Source: Candidatus Omnitrophota bacterium
GTDB lineage: Bacteria > Omnitrophota > Koll11 > Gygaellales > JAQTUY01
DNA: 5,653 nt
NCBI GenBank assembly: GCA_028707105.1
Contig: JAQTUY010000106.1
Location: forward strand, 1-5,653
Direction: 5' to 3'
Shown here: positions 1 through 5,653 of the stretch, one piece after another
Position numbering within the stretch: position 1 is the first letter of the stretch
How the letters are laid out: every line of letters starts with the position of its first letter
The notes under the pieces: generated by a model
Databases searched by the model: none
Seen by the model: the letters and a program-made list of their open reading frames with translations, nothing else
What the model was told of the DNA's origin: nothing
Translations under genes and position numbers: made by a program

Positions 1-264
1 GAAGGCAGGGCCGGAGCCGCCGTTAACGCGGAAAAAGACGATATGTATGAGGAATCGGTAAGGGTGATCATGGAGACCGGCCAGGCGTCGGTGTCCATCC
101 TGCAGAGGCGTTTAAGGCTGGGATATACCCGCGCCGCGCGTATCATCGATATGATGGAGCAGGAGGGGATGGTCGGTCCTTACGAAGGAAGCAAGCCGCG
201 CCGCATCCTTATTGATAGGGAAGAGTGGCTTAAACAAGAGGTGATCGGTAACAATGAGCGATAA
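1..264 (+). CDS. ftsK: FtsK/SpoIIIE-family DNA translocase, C-terminal gamma domain (5' partial)
   Basis: The reading frame is open from base 1 and ends in TAA at 262-264, leaving the last 87 residues of a larger protein. These match the winged-helix gamma domain of FtsK/SpoIIIE: a helix beginning MYEESVRVI, then ASVSILQRRLRLGY, the recognition helix TRAARIIDMMEQEG (residues 43-56 of the fragment), and the wing VGPYEGSKPRRILI. In the family this domain reads polar chromosomal motifs (KOPS/SRS) and orients the hexameric motor that pumps DNA through the division septum. The Thr before RAAR and the GPYEGSKP wing look more like SpoIIIE than E. coli FtsK, which has Asn there. The ATPase and membrane domains lie upstream of the window, so an internal ATG at 43 should not be taken as the start. 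The end overlaps rodZ by 11 bases. Identity of the domain is clear; ftsK versus spoIIIE naming is a convention. Confidence 0.93.
   Translation, partial: EGRAGAAVNAEKDDMYEESVRVIMETGQASVSILQRRLRLGYTRAARIIDMMEQEGMVGPYEGSKPRRILIDREEWLKQEVIGNNER
238..246 (+). promoter_or_regulatory. Extended Shine-Dalgarno for rodZ inside ftsK
   Basis: GAGGTGATC is a nine-base match to the extended anti-Shine-Dalgarno sequence at the 3' end of bacterial 16S rRNA. It lies 7 bases before the ATG at 254 and supports that start although it lies inside the ftsK reading frame. It indicates that rodZ can recruit ribosomes itself as well as through coupling to ftsK. Confidence 0.6.
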
Positions 265-997
265 TGGGCAGTCATGCGGAGAAAGATTAAGGAAGGCGCG
301 CCTTGAAAAAGGTGTTAGCCTGGAAGAAGCTCATAAAAAGACCAAGATCCATCTTAAGATCCTGGAGGCTATGGAGCAGGATAGTACCATAAGCATGAAC
401 CCTGTTTATTTAAGAGGCTTCTTGAGGATCTATTGCCAATTCCTGGGGCTTGATCCGCAGGAATTCATTAAGGATATTAAAAAGACCCCCCAGGATTATC
501 TTCCTAAAGCCAAAGAAGCGGTTATAAAGTCTTCATTGAAATTGTCTCTCCCGCGGCCGGATCTTAAGATAATAAAGAATGTGGCCATAGTTTTGGCAGC
601 CGCGGCGTTAATAGTTTTTTCGGTCAGGTCGTGCCGCAACTGGAATCTTACGCGCAAAGCCGCGAAAGACAAAAAAACATCCGTCCAGGAGGTAGTTAAG
701 CCGCCGGCCAAGGCGCAGAGCGCCAAAGCCGCTTCTTCGGAGCCAAGGCTGAATATCCACGCCAGGGAGAATTCCTGGCTAAAAATAAAAGTCGACGGCA
801 AGACCGTCTTTGAAGGTATCCTTAAGAAAGGGCAGTCCGGAAATTGGCGGGGTAAGGATAAGATAGAATTGAATATCGGCAATGCCGGGGGCATCGACCT
901 GGATGTCAACGGCAAGACTATCTCTCCCTTAGGCAAGAAGAGCCGTTCGGTCAGGCACGCCATAGTCACGAAAGAAGGTTTTGAGGTTTTAAAATGA
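254..997 (+). CDS. rodZ: RodZ-like cell-shape protein (HTH_25, one TM helix, DUF4115)
   Basis: The product is 247 residues with the classic RodZ order. An Xre-like helix-turn-helix fills residues 8-70 (GERLRKARLEKGVSLEEA, then PVYLRGFLRIY). A basic juxtamembrane stretch (about 84-108) is followed by one membrane helix at about 106-124 (VAIVLAAAALIVFSV). A Lys/Ala-rich linker (about 125-163) leads to a C-terminal DUF4115 beta domain (about 165-245) with SWLKIKVDGKTVFEG and NAGGIDLDVNGK. In the family the cytoplasmic HTH binds MreB rather than DNA and links the actin-like filament to the wall-elongation machinery; the outer domain faces the periplasm. Tyr52 and Phe56 sit where E. coli RodZ has the aromatic residues of its MreB interface, judged by eye. 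The ATG at 254 is backed by a strong Shine-Dalgarno, overlaps ftsK by 11 bases, and the stop overlaps rimO by 4. mreB is not in the window. A generic HTH/DUF4115 protein without MreB function is the alternative. Confidence 0.88.
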   Translation: MSDNGQSCGERLRKARLEKGVSLEEAHKKTKIHLKILEAMEQDSTISMNPVYLRGFLRIYCQFLGLDPQEFIKDIKKTPQDYLPKAKEAVIKSSLKLSLPRPDLKIIKNVAIVLAAAALIVFSVRSCRNWNLTRKAAKDKKTSVQEVVKPPAKAQSAKAASSEPRLNIHARENSWLKIKVDGKTVFEGILKKGQSGNWRGKDKIELNIGNAGGIDLDVNGKTISPLGKKSRSVRHAIVTKEGFEVLK

Positions 998-2253
998 AGT
1001 CTGCCGGCAGGAAAAAGAAAGTCGGCATATTAAGCCTGGGTTGTCCGCGCAATATGGTGGATTCTGAGAGCATTCTCAGCCGCCTTAAATTGAAAGATTA
1101 CGTTATTACCGATATGGAAGATGCCGAGGTTGGCATCGTGAATACCTGCGCTTTTATCAGGGCGGCTAAAGAAGAATCGATCGACGCGATCTTGAGCCTG
1201 CTTGAGCTTAAGAAAGAAGGCCGTTTAAAAAAGTTGATCGTTTGTGGATGTCTGCCCCAGCGCTATAAGGATGAATTATGCGGGGAATTAAGGGAGGTAG
1301 ACGCTTTTATAGGTAAGCCCTGCCTGGACCAGCCCCAAAGGCATTTTTTCCTTACACCCCGTCACTACGCGTACCTTAAGATATGCGAGGGATGCGTTAA
1401 TCATTGCAGCTTTTGTGTGATCCCCGGCATCAAGGGAGATTTTTCCAGCAGGGATATGGGTTCTCTGGTCAAGGAAGCAAGGGCTCTTGATAAAAAGGGA
1501 GTGAAGGAACTCGGCATCATCGGCCAGGATATAACTTTATATGGCCGCGATCTAAGCGGTAAGCAGTCATTGGTCGCGCTGGTTAAAGATATCCTGAAGA
1601 ACACCAAGGGGATAAGATGGGTCAGGCTGTTGTATTTGTATCCGTCGCATATTACAGATGAGTTGTTGGATTTGATCGGGCGAGAAGAGCGGATCTGTAA
1701 ATATATCGATATTCCTTTGCAGCATATTAATGAACGCATCCTAAAAACTATGAACCGCCGGATGAGCCGGGATTTTATCGAGAAGCTAATCGACAAAGTG
1801 CGGAAAAAAATACCCGGAGTTGCGCTGCGCACTTCATTAATGGTGGGTTTCCCCACGGAGACGGAAGAAGAGTTTGAGGAGTTGTTAGAATTCGTGGGAA
1901 GGATGGAATTTGAGAGGTTGGGGGTGTTTACTTATTCCCGTGAAGAGGGAACGGGCGCGTATGGCCTTACCCCGCAGGTTCCCGATAAAATAAAGAACGA
2001 GCGGTTTGATAAGGTCATGGTTAAACAGCAGGAAATATCGCGCCGGGTAAACGGCCGGTTTTTAGGCAAGACCGTAGAAGTCCTGGTCGACGAAAAAGGC
2101 CAAGGGCATTATCTGGGGCGCAGTTTCGCCGATGCCCCGGAAGTCGACGGAAACGTTTTTATTAATACTTCATACAAGATAAAAACCGGGGATTTCGTGA
2201 AATGCAGGATCACTGATACCCTGGAATATGACTTAGTGGGAGAACCCATATGA
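994..2253 (+). CDS. rimO: Ribosomal protein S12 (Asp) methylthiotransferase RimO
   Basis: This 419-residue radical-SAM enzyme of the MiaB/RimO family adds a methylthio group to a conserved aspartate of ribosomal protein S12 in the cytoplasm. The N-terminal MTTase domain (about 8-112) carries the auxiliary [4Fe-4S] cysteines Cys17 (LGCPRNMVDSE), Cys52 (NTCAF) and Cys86 (CGCLPQRY). The radical-SAM domain (about 122-345) has CVNHCSFC, with Cys134, Cys138 and Cys141, and the family marker TPRHYAYLK just before it. Further conserved blocks are YPSHITDELL, IDIPLQH and RTSLMVGFPTET. A C-terminal TRAM domain covers about 355-419. RimO rather than MiaB is indicated by PRNMVDSE, RHYAYLK and the gene context. 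The ATG at 994 overlaps the rodZ stop as ATGA, with GAGGT at 983-987 as ribosome binding site. It is a little shorter than E. coli RimO, mainly between the first two domains, and has extra cysteines at 84, 96, 110 and 131. Confidence 0.95.
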   Translation: MKSAGRKKKVGILSLGCPRNMVDSESILSRLKLKDYVITDMEDAEVGIVNTCAFIRAAKEESIDAILSLLELKKEGRLKKLIVCGCLPQRYKDELCGELREVDAFIGKPCLDQPQRHFFLTPRHYAYLKICEGCVNHCSFCVIPGIKGDFSSRDMGSLVKEARALDKKGVKELGIIGQDITLYGRDLSGKQSLVALVKDILKNTKGIRWVRLLYLYPSHITDELLDLIGREERICKYIDIPLQHINERILKTMNRRMSRDFIEKLIDKVRKKIPGVALRTSLMVGFPTETEEEFEELLEFVGRMEFERLGVFTYSREEGTGAYGLTPQVPDKIKNERFDKVMVKQQEISRRVNGRFLGKTVEVLVDEKGQGHYLGRSFADAPEVDGNVFINTSYKIKTGDFVKCRITDTLEYDLVGEPI

Positions 2254-2828
2254 ATTTAGCCAATCGCATCACGATGCTCAGGATAGTATTGACTTTTGTA
2301 TTCATGTTCTTTTTGTTCTGTGAAGGCTTGACCGCAAAGGTCTTGAGCCTTTTTATATTTATCTTAGCCGCTTTGTCCGATTTTTATGACGGGTGGCTGG
2401 CGCATAAGAATAATATGGTTACCGATTTTGGAAAACTCATGGATCCGATAGCCGACAAGATCCTTGTTTTGTCGGCATTCGCGGCTTTTGTCCAGATGCA
2501 GCTGCTTGACGCCTGGATGTTTGTTATCATCATCGCGCGCGAGATAATGATCACCTCGCTTCGCCTTTTCGCGCTGAATAAGGGTAAGGTCCTGGCCGCG
2601 GCCAAGGCCGGCAAGCAAAAGACTCTCTCGCAGATGGCGGTCATATTCTGTATATTGATCTTTATAGTCTTAAAGGAAATAATGCTGCGTTTTTATACCT
2701 GGAATCCGTCCTGGGAGAAGATTTTCAGGCTGGGTATATATTTCCTGATGCTTATTACCGTGGTTTTGACCCTTTACTCCGGTATCTCTTATGTTTGGCA
2801 GAACCGCAAGGTTATCACCAAAATATAA
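2250..2828 (+). CDS. pgsA: CDP-diacylglycerol--glycerol-3-phosphate 3-phosphatidyltransferase PgsA
   Basis: The 192-residue membrane protein belongs to the CDP-alcohol phosphatidyltransferase family. PgsA joins CDP-diacylglycerol and sn-glycerol 3-phosphate to give phosphatidylglycerophosphate and CMP, the committed step to phosphatidylglycerol and cardiolipin. It starts with NLANRITMLRI, typical of PgsA. The family signature covers residues 44-69: Asp44, Asp47, Gly48, Ala51, Gly61, Asp65 and Asp69 are all present, so the metal- and substrate-binding aspartates are intact. The usual Arg after Ala51 is His52. REIMITSLRLFA (97-108) and AAAKAGKQKTLSQM (116-129) are further PgsA-type blocks and favour it over phosphatidylserine synthase or cardiolipin synthase. 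Hydrophobic segments lie at about 10-23, 30-43, 70-82, 88-97, 128-142 and 160-180. The ATG overlaps the rimO stop as ATGA; GGGAG at 2238-2242 is a well-spaced ribosome binding site. Length is normal for the family. Confidence 0.93.
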   Translation: MNLANRITMLRIVLTFVFMFFLFCEGLTAKVLSLFIFILAALSDFYDGWLAHKNNMVTDFGKLMDPIADKILVLSAFAAFVQMQLLDAWMFVIIIAREIMITSLRLFALNKGKVLAAAKAGKQKTLSQMAVIFCILIFIVLKEIMLRFYTWNPSWEKIFRLGIYFLMLITVVLTLYSGISYVWQNRKVITKI

Positions 2829-2842
2829 TTTAGCAGTTTAAA

Positions 2843-2859
2843 TTGTTCTTCTAGAACAA
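2843..2859. promoter_or_regulatory. Short inverted repeat in the pgsA-sensor gap
   Basis: TTGTTCT and AGAACAA form a perfect 7-base inverted repeat around a 3-base loop. It is the only notable structure in the 41-base gap between pgsA and the HD-GYP gene. Its right arm ends on the first two bases of the AAGGAG ribosome binding site at 2858-2863. It could be a repressor operator or a weak RNA hairpin that limits ribosome access. No T-run follows, so it is not a standard intrinsic terminator. The function is unproven. Confidence 0.35.
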
Positions 2860-2863
2860 GGAG
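2858..2863 (+). promoter_or_regulatory. Ribosome binding site deciding the HD-GYP gene start
   Basis: AAGGAG lies 6 bases before the ATG at 2870 but only 3 bases before the in-frame GTG at 2867. Normal spacing favours the ATG, which shortens the protein by one residue. Confidence 0.65.
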
Positions 2864-2869
2864 CTGGTG

Positions 2870-4852
2870 ATGTTGCCATATTCTTTTGCCATATTGTTTT
2901 TTGTGACGGCGGTCTTCAGCCTCCTTTTAGGGTTGTTCGTGCTTCTGCAGAACAGGAAGGGCCCTGTTAATCAGGCTTGGGCGATGTTCACCCTGATCAT
3001 GGCCTTCGCCTTTTTTAGCTTCGTCAATTTCATCACCAGCACCGCTAAAGCGGACGCTCTCTTTTGGGATAAGCTGCTTTATATCGGATTTATCTTCCTG
3101 CCTGTTTTTTTCCTCCATTTCGTCCTGGAAATACTGAACATTTATAATGAGAAGAAGATGCTCATGTTCTACTCTTACGCAACAGCCGCCCTTTTTGTCT
3201 TCATCATGGTCTTTACCCGTTCTTTTATAACCGATATAGGCCCTAAGTTAGGGTTTACTTTTTGGACGAAAAAAGGCATCAGCTATCCGCTATTTGTCGC
3301 TTTTTTCCTGACGGAGGTCGTCTATGGCAATTTCCTCTTGTACAGATCATTGAAGACGCTGTCGGGATATAAACGCGAACGGATACGCTATTTGATGATA
3401 GCTGCCGTGATCGGTTACGTGGGAGGGTTTACGAACTTTTTGCTTAATTTTGACATTCCGGTCCTTCCTTACGGTAATTATCTTATCCCGTTTTCCATGA
3501 TCGTAGTTTCTTATTCCATCGTCAAGTACAGGCTGATGGACGTGGGGACGGTTGTTCACAAGACACTGGCTTTTATTGTCGTCTCGGTGATCATCCTCGG
3601 GTTGTATGTGACTTTTTACGCATTGGCGCGGACTTTGTTGAGCGGCCTGATCGATATTCACAGCCCGCTGGTCTTTTTAGTCTTCCTTTTTATCTTTACC
3701 CCGCTTCTTGCCTGGACTCAAAGACTCGTAGATAAGGTCTTTTACAGGGATAAGTATGATTATCGCAAGGTGTTGCGCGCTTTTACGGTAGAAATAGAGA
3801 CTTTAACGCAATTGGAAGATCTATTACGCGCGGTTACCCGGACTATTACCGACGCGATGCACGTGGAAAGGATTTCGATAATGCTCCTGGATGAAGTAAA
3901 GGGGGAGTACGTCACTGAAGGCGCGCCTGACCTGTATAAGACTGCTTTTAAGCTTAAAGAAGACAGCCCGTTTGTCAGGTGGCTTGTTCATAATGCCCGC
4001 CTGGCGGAAAGGGAACAGATAGAATTCAATCCTAAGTACGAGGGGATCAAAGATATGGCATTAAAGGCGTTCCATGAAATGGAGGCCGAGATATGTATCC
4101 CCTTGATGTTGAAGAATAAGCTGATAGGTTTATTAAACCTGGGCAGAAGGCTTTCGGGCGAAAGGTATCAGGATGCGGATTTTGAACTTTTGGAGCTTCT
4201 GGGCGCTGAGATCGCGGTGGCGGTTGAGAACGCCAGGCTCTACACCCAGCTAAAAGGGTCATTTTTAAAGACTCTGCACTCGCTGGTCGAGGCGCTTGAC
4301 GCTAAAGATTCCAAGACCAGCGGGCACAGTAACCAGGTCTGTAAATATGCTATGATCATCGGGAAACAAATGGGGCTGTCCGATGAGCAGATGGAGAGGC
4401 TTAAAGTAGCGGCGCTTCTGCATGATATCGGAAAGATCGGCGTGAGCGAAGCAATACTGTTAAAGCCCGGAAAACTCAATGAAGAAGAGTGGAGCAAGGT
4501 CGTAAAGCATGCCGAGATAAGCGAGAAGATCTTAAAACCCTTAGGGCTGCCCGATGAGATACTTTCATTTATCAGACATCATCATGAGCGCTATAACGGA
4601 GAGGGGTATCCTGATCGGAAAAAACAGGATGAAATACCGCTGGGGGCGCGTATCTTATGTGTTGCCGATTCTTTTGAAGCGATGCTGGCGGAGCGGCCAT
4701 ACCGCCATGGTATGTCTAAAGAGGAGGCCGTAAAGGAACTCAAGAGGTGCAGCGGTACCCAGTTTGACCCCCAGGTTGTAGAAGGCTTCTTGAAGATAAT
4801 CGATGAGCTTGATTCTTTAAGCAAAGACGGCAGCGATTGGCCGTCCGTTTAG
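2870..4852 (+). CDS. Membrane sensor with GAF and HD-GYP domains, probable cyclic-di-GMP phosphodiesterase
   Basis: The product is 660 residues from the ATG at 2870 (an in-frame GTG at 2867 is the alternative). About nine hydrophobic segments fill residues 2-282; the first seven resemble the N-terminal 7TM region found on many histidine kinases, ending in the marker KYRLMDVGTVVHKTL (219-233). A GAF domain follows (about 314-458, including AEICIPLMLKNKLIGLLNLG), then a short coiled linker ENARLYTQL and an HD-GYP domain (about 463-645). Metal and catalytic residues of the family are visible: GHS with His486, HDIGKIG with His518, Asp519 and Lys522, His547, the HHHER block at 570-574, GEGYP with Gly579-Tyr580-Pro581, and VAD with Asp600; RPYR (609-612) is also present. 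The known activity of intact HD-GYP domains is hydrolysis of cyclic-di-GMP to pGpG or GMP. There is no kinase, GGDEF or receiver domain, so an unknown signal is probably sensed by the membrane and GAF parts. It sits 41 bases after pgsA, possibly in the same transcript. The input signal cannot be told. Confidence 0.9.
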   Translation: MLPYSFAILFFVTAVFSLLLGLFVLLQNRKGPVNQAWAMFTLIMAFAFFSFVNFITSTAKADALFWDKLLYIGFIFLPVFFLHFVLEILNIYNEKKMLMFYSYATAALFVFIMVFTRSFITDIGPKLGFTFWTKKGISYPLFVAFFLTEVVYGNFLLYRSLKTLSGYKRERIRYLMIAAVIGYVGGFTNFLLNFDIPVLPYGNYLIPFSMIVVSYSIVKYRLMDVGTVVHKTLAFIVVSVIILGLYVTFYALARTLLSGLIDIHSPLVFLVFLFIFTPLLAWTQRLVDKVFYRDKYDYRKVLRAFTVEIETLTQLEDLLRAVTRTITDAMHVERISIMLLDEVKGEYVTEGAPDLYKTAFKLKEDSPFVRWLVHNARLAEREQIEFNPKYEGIKDMALKAFHEMEAEICIPLMLKNKLIGLLNLGRRLSGERYQDADFELLELLGAEIAVAVENARLYTQLKGSFLKTLHSLVEALDAKDSKTSGHSNQVCKYAMIIGKQMGLSDEQMERLKVAALLHDIGKIGVSEAILLKPGKLNEEEWSKVVKHAEISEKILKPLGLPDEILSFIRHHHERYNGEGYPDRKKQDEIPLGARILCVADSFEAMLAERPYRHGMSKEEAVKELKRCSGTQFDPQVVEGFLKIIDELDSLSKDGSDWPSV

Positions 4853-4869
4853 AAATCTACTAAGAGGCC

Positions 4870-5653
4870 ATGAATCCGTATTCAATCCCGCCTTTAATAA
4901 GTTCTATCATATTCCTGTCGGCCGGCTTATTTGTCCTGATTAAGAACAATAGATCCGAGCTTAACAGGCTTTTTTTTCTTACCTGTATCCCCACTTTTTG
5001 GTGGCAATTCAGCTGGTTCATTCTTTTTAACATCCGTGATAACGACCAATTAGCTTCAATATTAGTAAAAGTGGGTTATACGGGTATCACCTTCATCACA
5101 ATAACCTTTCTTCATTTCGTGGTCCACCTGATAGACATGAAAAAGCATTTGAAATATGTTTATCTGGGGTACGCGATAAACTTTGTGCTGGTCTATTTTC
5201 TCTGGACGACAGACCTTTATATAAACGGTTTTTACCGTTATTTCTTCGGCTATTACCCAAAGGCGAATATCCTGCATATCGCGCATCTTGTAACGCAGCT
5301 GGTCTATGGGGCTTTTTATACTTACGTCCTGTGTTGGATAGCGGCAGGAAAAGCTAGGAATAATCCCCTGAAATACGCCCAGATAAAGTATGTTTTTTTA
5401 GCGTATCTTATCTATTTCCCCGCAGCTATGGATTACCTGGCTAATTACGGCAAGGAGTTTTACCCTTTCGGGTTCGTCTTTATTATCTTTACCACCTTGT
5501 TATTTTTCTATTCCATTATCCGTTATCGTCTGATGGAGATCGATACCGTCATACATCGTACGGCCTTGTGGGTATTGACTTCCTGTTCCATCTTAATACC
5601 CGTAGGCGTAATGCTTTATTTTCTGCGCGGATGGTTCGTTACCCTTAATTGGC
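4870..5653 (+). CDS. 7TM-type membrane sensor protein, N-terminal part (3' partial)
   Basis: The frame opens at ATG 4870 and runs without a stop to the window edge, giving 261 residues of an incomplete protein. It is strongly hydrophobic, with segments at about 7-24, 33-53, 68-88, 95-112, 136-158, 172-190, 198-216 and 232-253. It is a diverged relative of the N-terminal half of the preceding gene: FLHFVV (80-85) answers FLHFVL there, and YSIIRYRLMEIDTVIHRTA (214-232) answers YSIVKYRLMDVGTVVHKTL. In this sensor family the C-terminus may be a histidine kinase, GGDEF, HD-GYP or another output, so the function past the membrane part is unknown. The start is supported by AAGAGG at 4862-4867, though its spacing to the ATG is short; no other good start lies nearby. 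It begins 17 bases after the HD-GYP gene stop, so co-transcription is likely. Composition is even richer in aromatic residues than its neighbour. Confidence 0.82.
   Translation, partial: MNPYSIPPLISSIIFLSAGLFVLIKNNRSELNRLFFLTCIPTFWWQFSWFILFNIRDNDQLASILVKVGYTGITFITITFLHFVVHLIDMKKHLKYVYLGYAINFVLVYFLWTTDLYINGFYRYFFGYYPKANILHIAHLVTQLVYGAFYTYVLCWIAAGKARNNPLKYAQIKYVFLAYLIYFPAAMDYLANYGKEFYPFGFVFIIFTTLLFFYSIIRYRLMEIDTVIHRTALWVLTSCSILIPVGVMLYFLRGWFVTLNW

Noticed and set aside
43..264. Stand-alone 73-residue winged-helix protein starting at ATG 43
   Set aside because: The frame stays open upstream to base 1 and the sequence matches the FtsK gamma domain, which normally ends a much longer protein; the ATG corresponds to an internal position in the domain's first helix.
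496..969. 157-codon open frame on the - strand opposite rodZ
   Set aside because: It lies wholly antisense to a well-supported RodZ protein, has low-complexity composition with no recognisable domain, and no spacing or ribosome binding site argues for it.
1401..1856. 151-codon open frame on the - strand opposite rimO
   Set aside because: The opposite strand encodes the conserved radical-SAM domain, and the antisense product shows no family motifs.
2829..2869. Intrinsic terminator after pgsA
   Set aside because: The only hairpin in the gap is short, AT-rich and followed by AAGGAG rather than a T-run, so it does not fit the intrinsic terminator pattern.
4240..4497. - strand open frames opposite the HD-GYP gene (also 4047-4262 and 4591-4824)
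   Set aside because: They are shadows of strongly conserved GAF and HD-GYP coding sequence, rich in Ser/Pro as expected for antisense frames.
4958..4980. Possible terminator from the T8 run in the last gene
   Set aside because: Only a 3-base stem can be drawn before the T-run, and it lies inside an intact coding frame.
5062..5286. 74-codon open frame on the - strand near the window end
   Set aside because: The + strand frame is open across the whole region and matches a known type of membrane sensor, so the antisense frame is a shadow.

Overview
The window is a stretch of bacterial chromosome read entirely from the + strand. It holds the 3' end of one gene, four complete genes and the 5' part of a sixth. 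Coding density is very high. The longest non-coding gap is about 40 bases, and no RNA gene, mobile element, CRISPR array or clear terminator is visible.

Layout: (1) 1-264 is the C-terminal DNA-reading (gamma) domain of an FtsK/SpoIIIE DNA translocase. (2) 254-997 is a RodZ-type cell-shape protein. (3) 994-2253 is RimO, the radical-SAM methylthiotransferase for ribosomal protein S12. (4) 2250-2828 is PgsA, phosphatidylglycerophosphate synthase. These four overlap by 11, 4 and 4 bases, so they look like one translationally coupled housekeeping operon for chromosome segregation, cell shape, ribosome modification and anionic phospholipid synthesis. (5) After a 41-base gap with a small hairpin, 2870-4852 encodes a multi-pass membrane sensor with a GAF domain and an HD-GYP cyclic-di-GMP phosphodiesterase domain. 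(6) After 17 more bases, 4870 to the window end encodes a second, diverged copy of the same kind of N-terminal membrane sensor. Its output domain lies outside the window.

Organism: moderate GC, a Gram-negative-like ftsK-rodZ-rimO-pgsA order, a SpoIIIE-like gamma domain and a 7TM-sensor/HD-GYP protein suggest a deep-branching or uncultivated bacterium, for example of the Omnitrophota or a neighbouring phylum. This is an inference from gene order and protein style, not a demonstrated placement.

The first 2.8 kb is ordinary core genome with a few unusual residues: an Arg-to-His change in the PgsA signature, and a compact, extra-cysteine RimO. The most interesting part is the tandem pair of related membrane sensors directly behind pgsA. 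They could form a signalling module tied to the envelope, but I see no evidence of a wholly new system.
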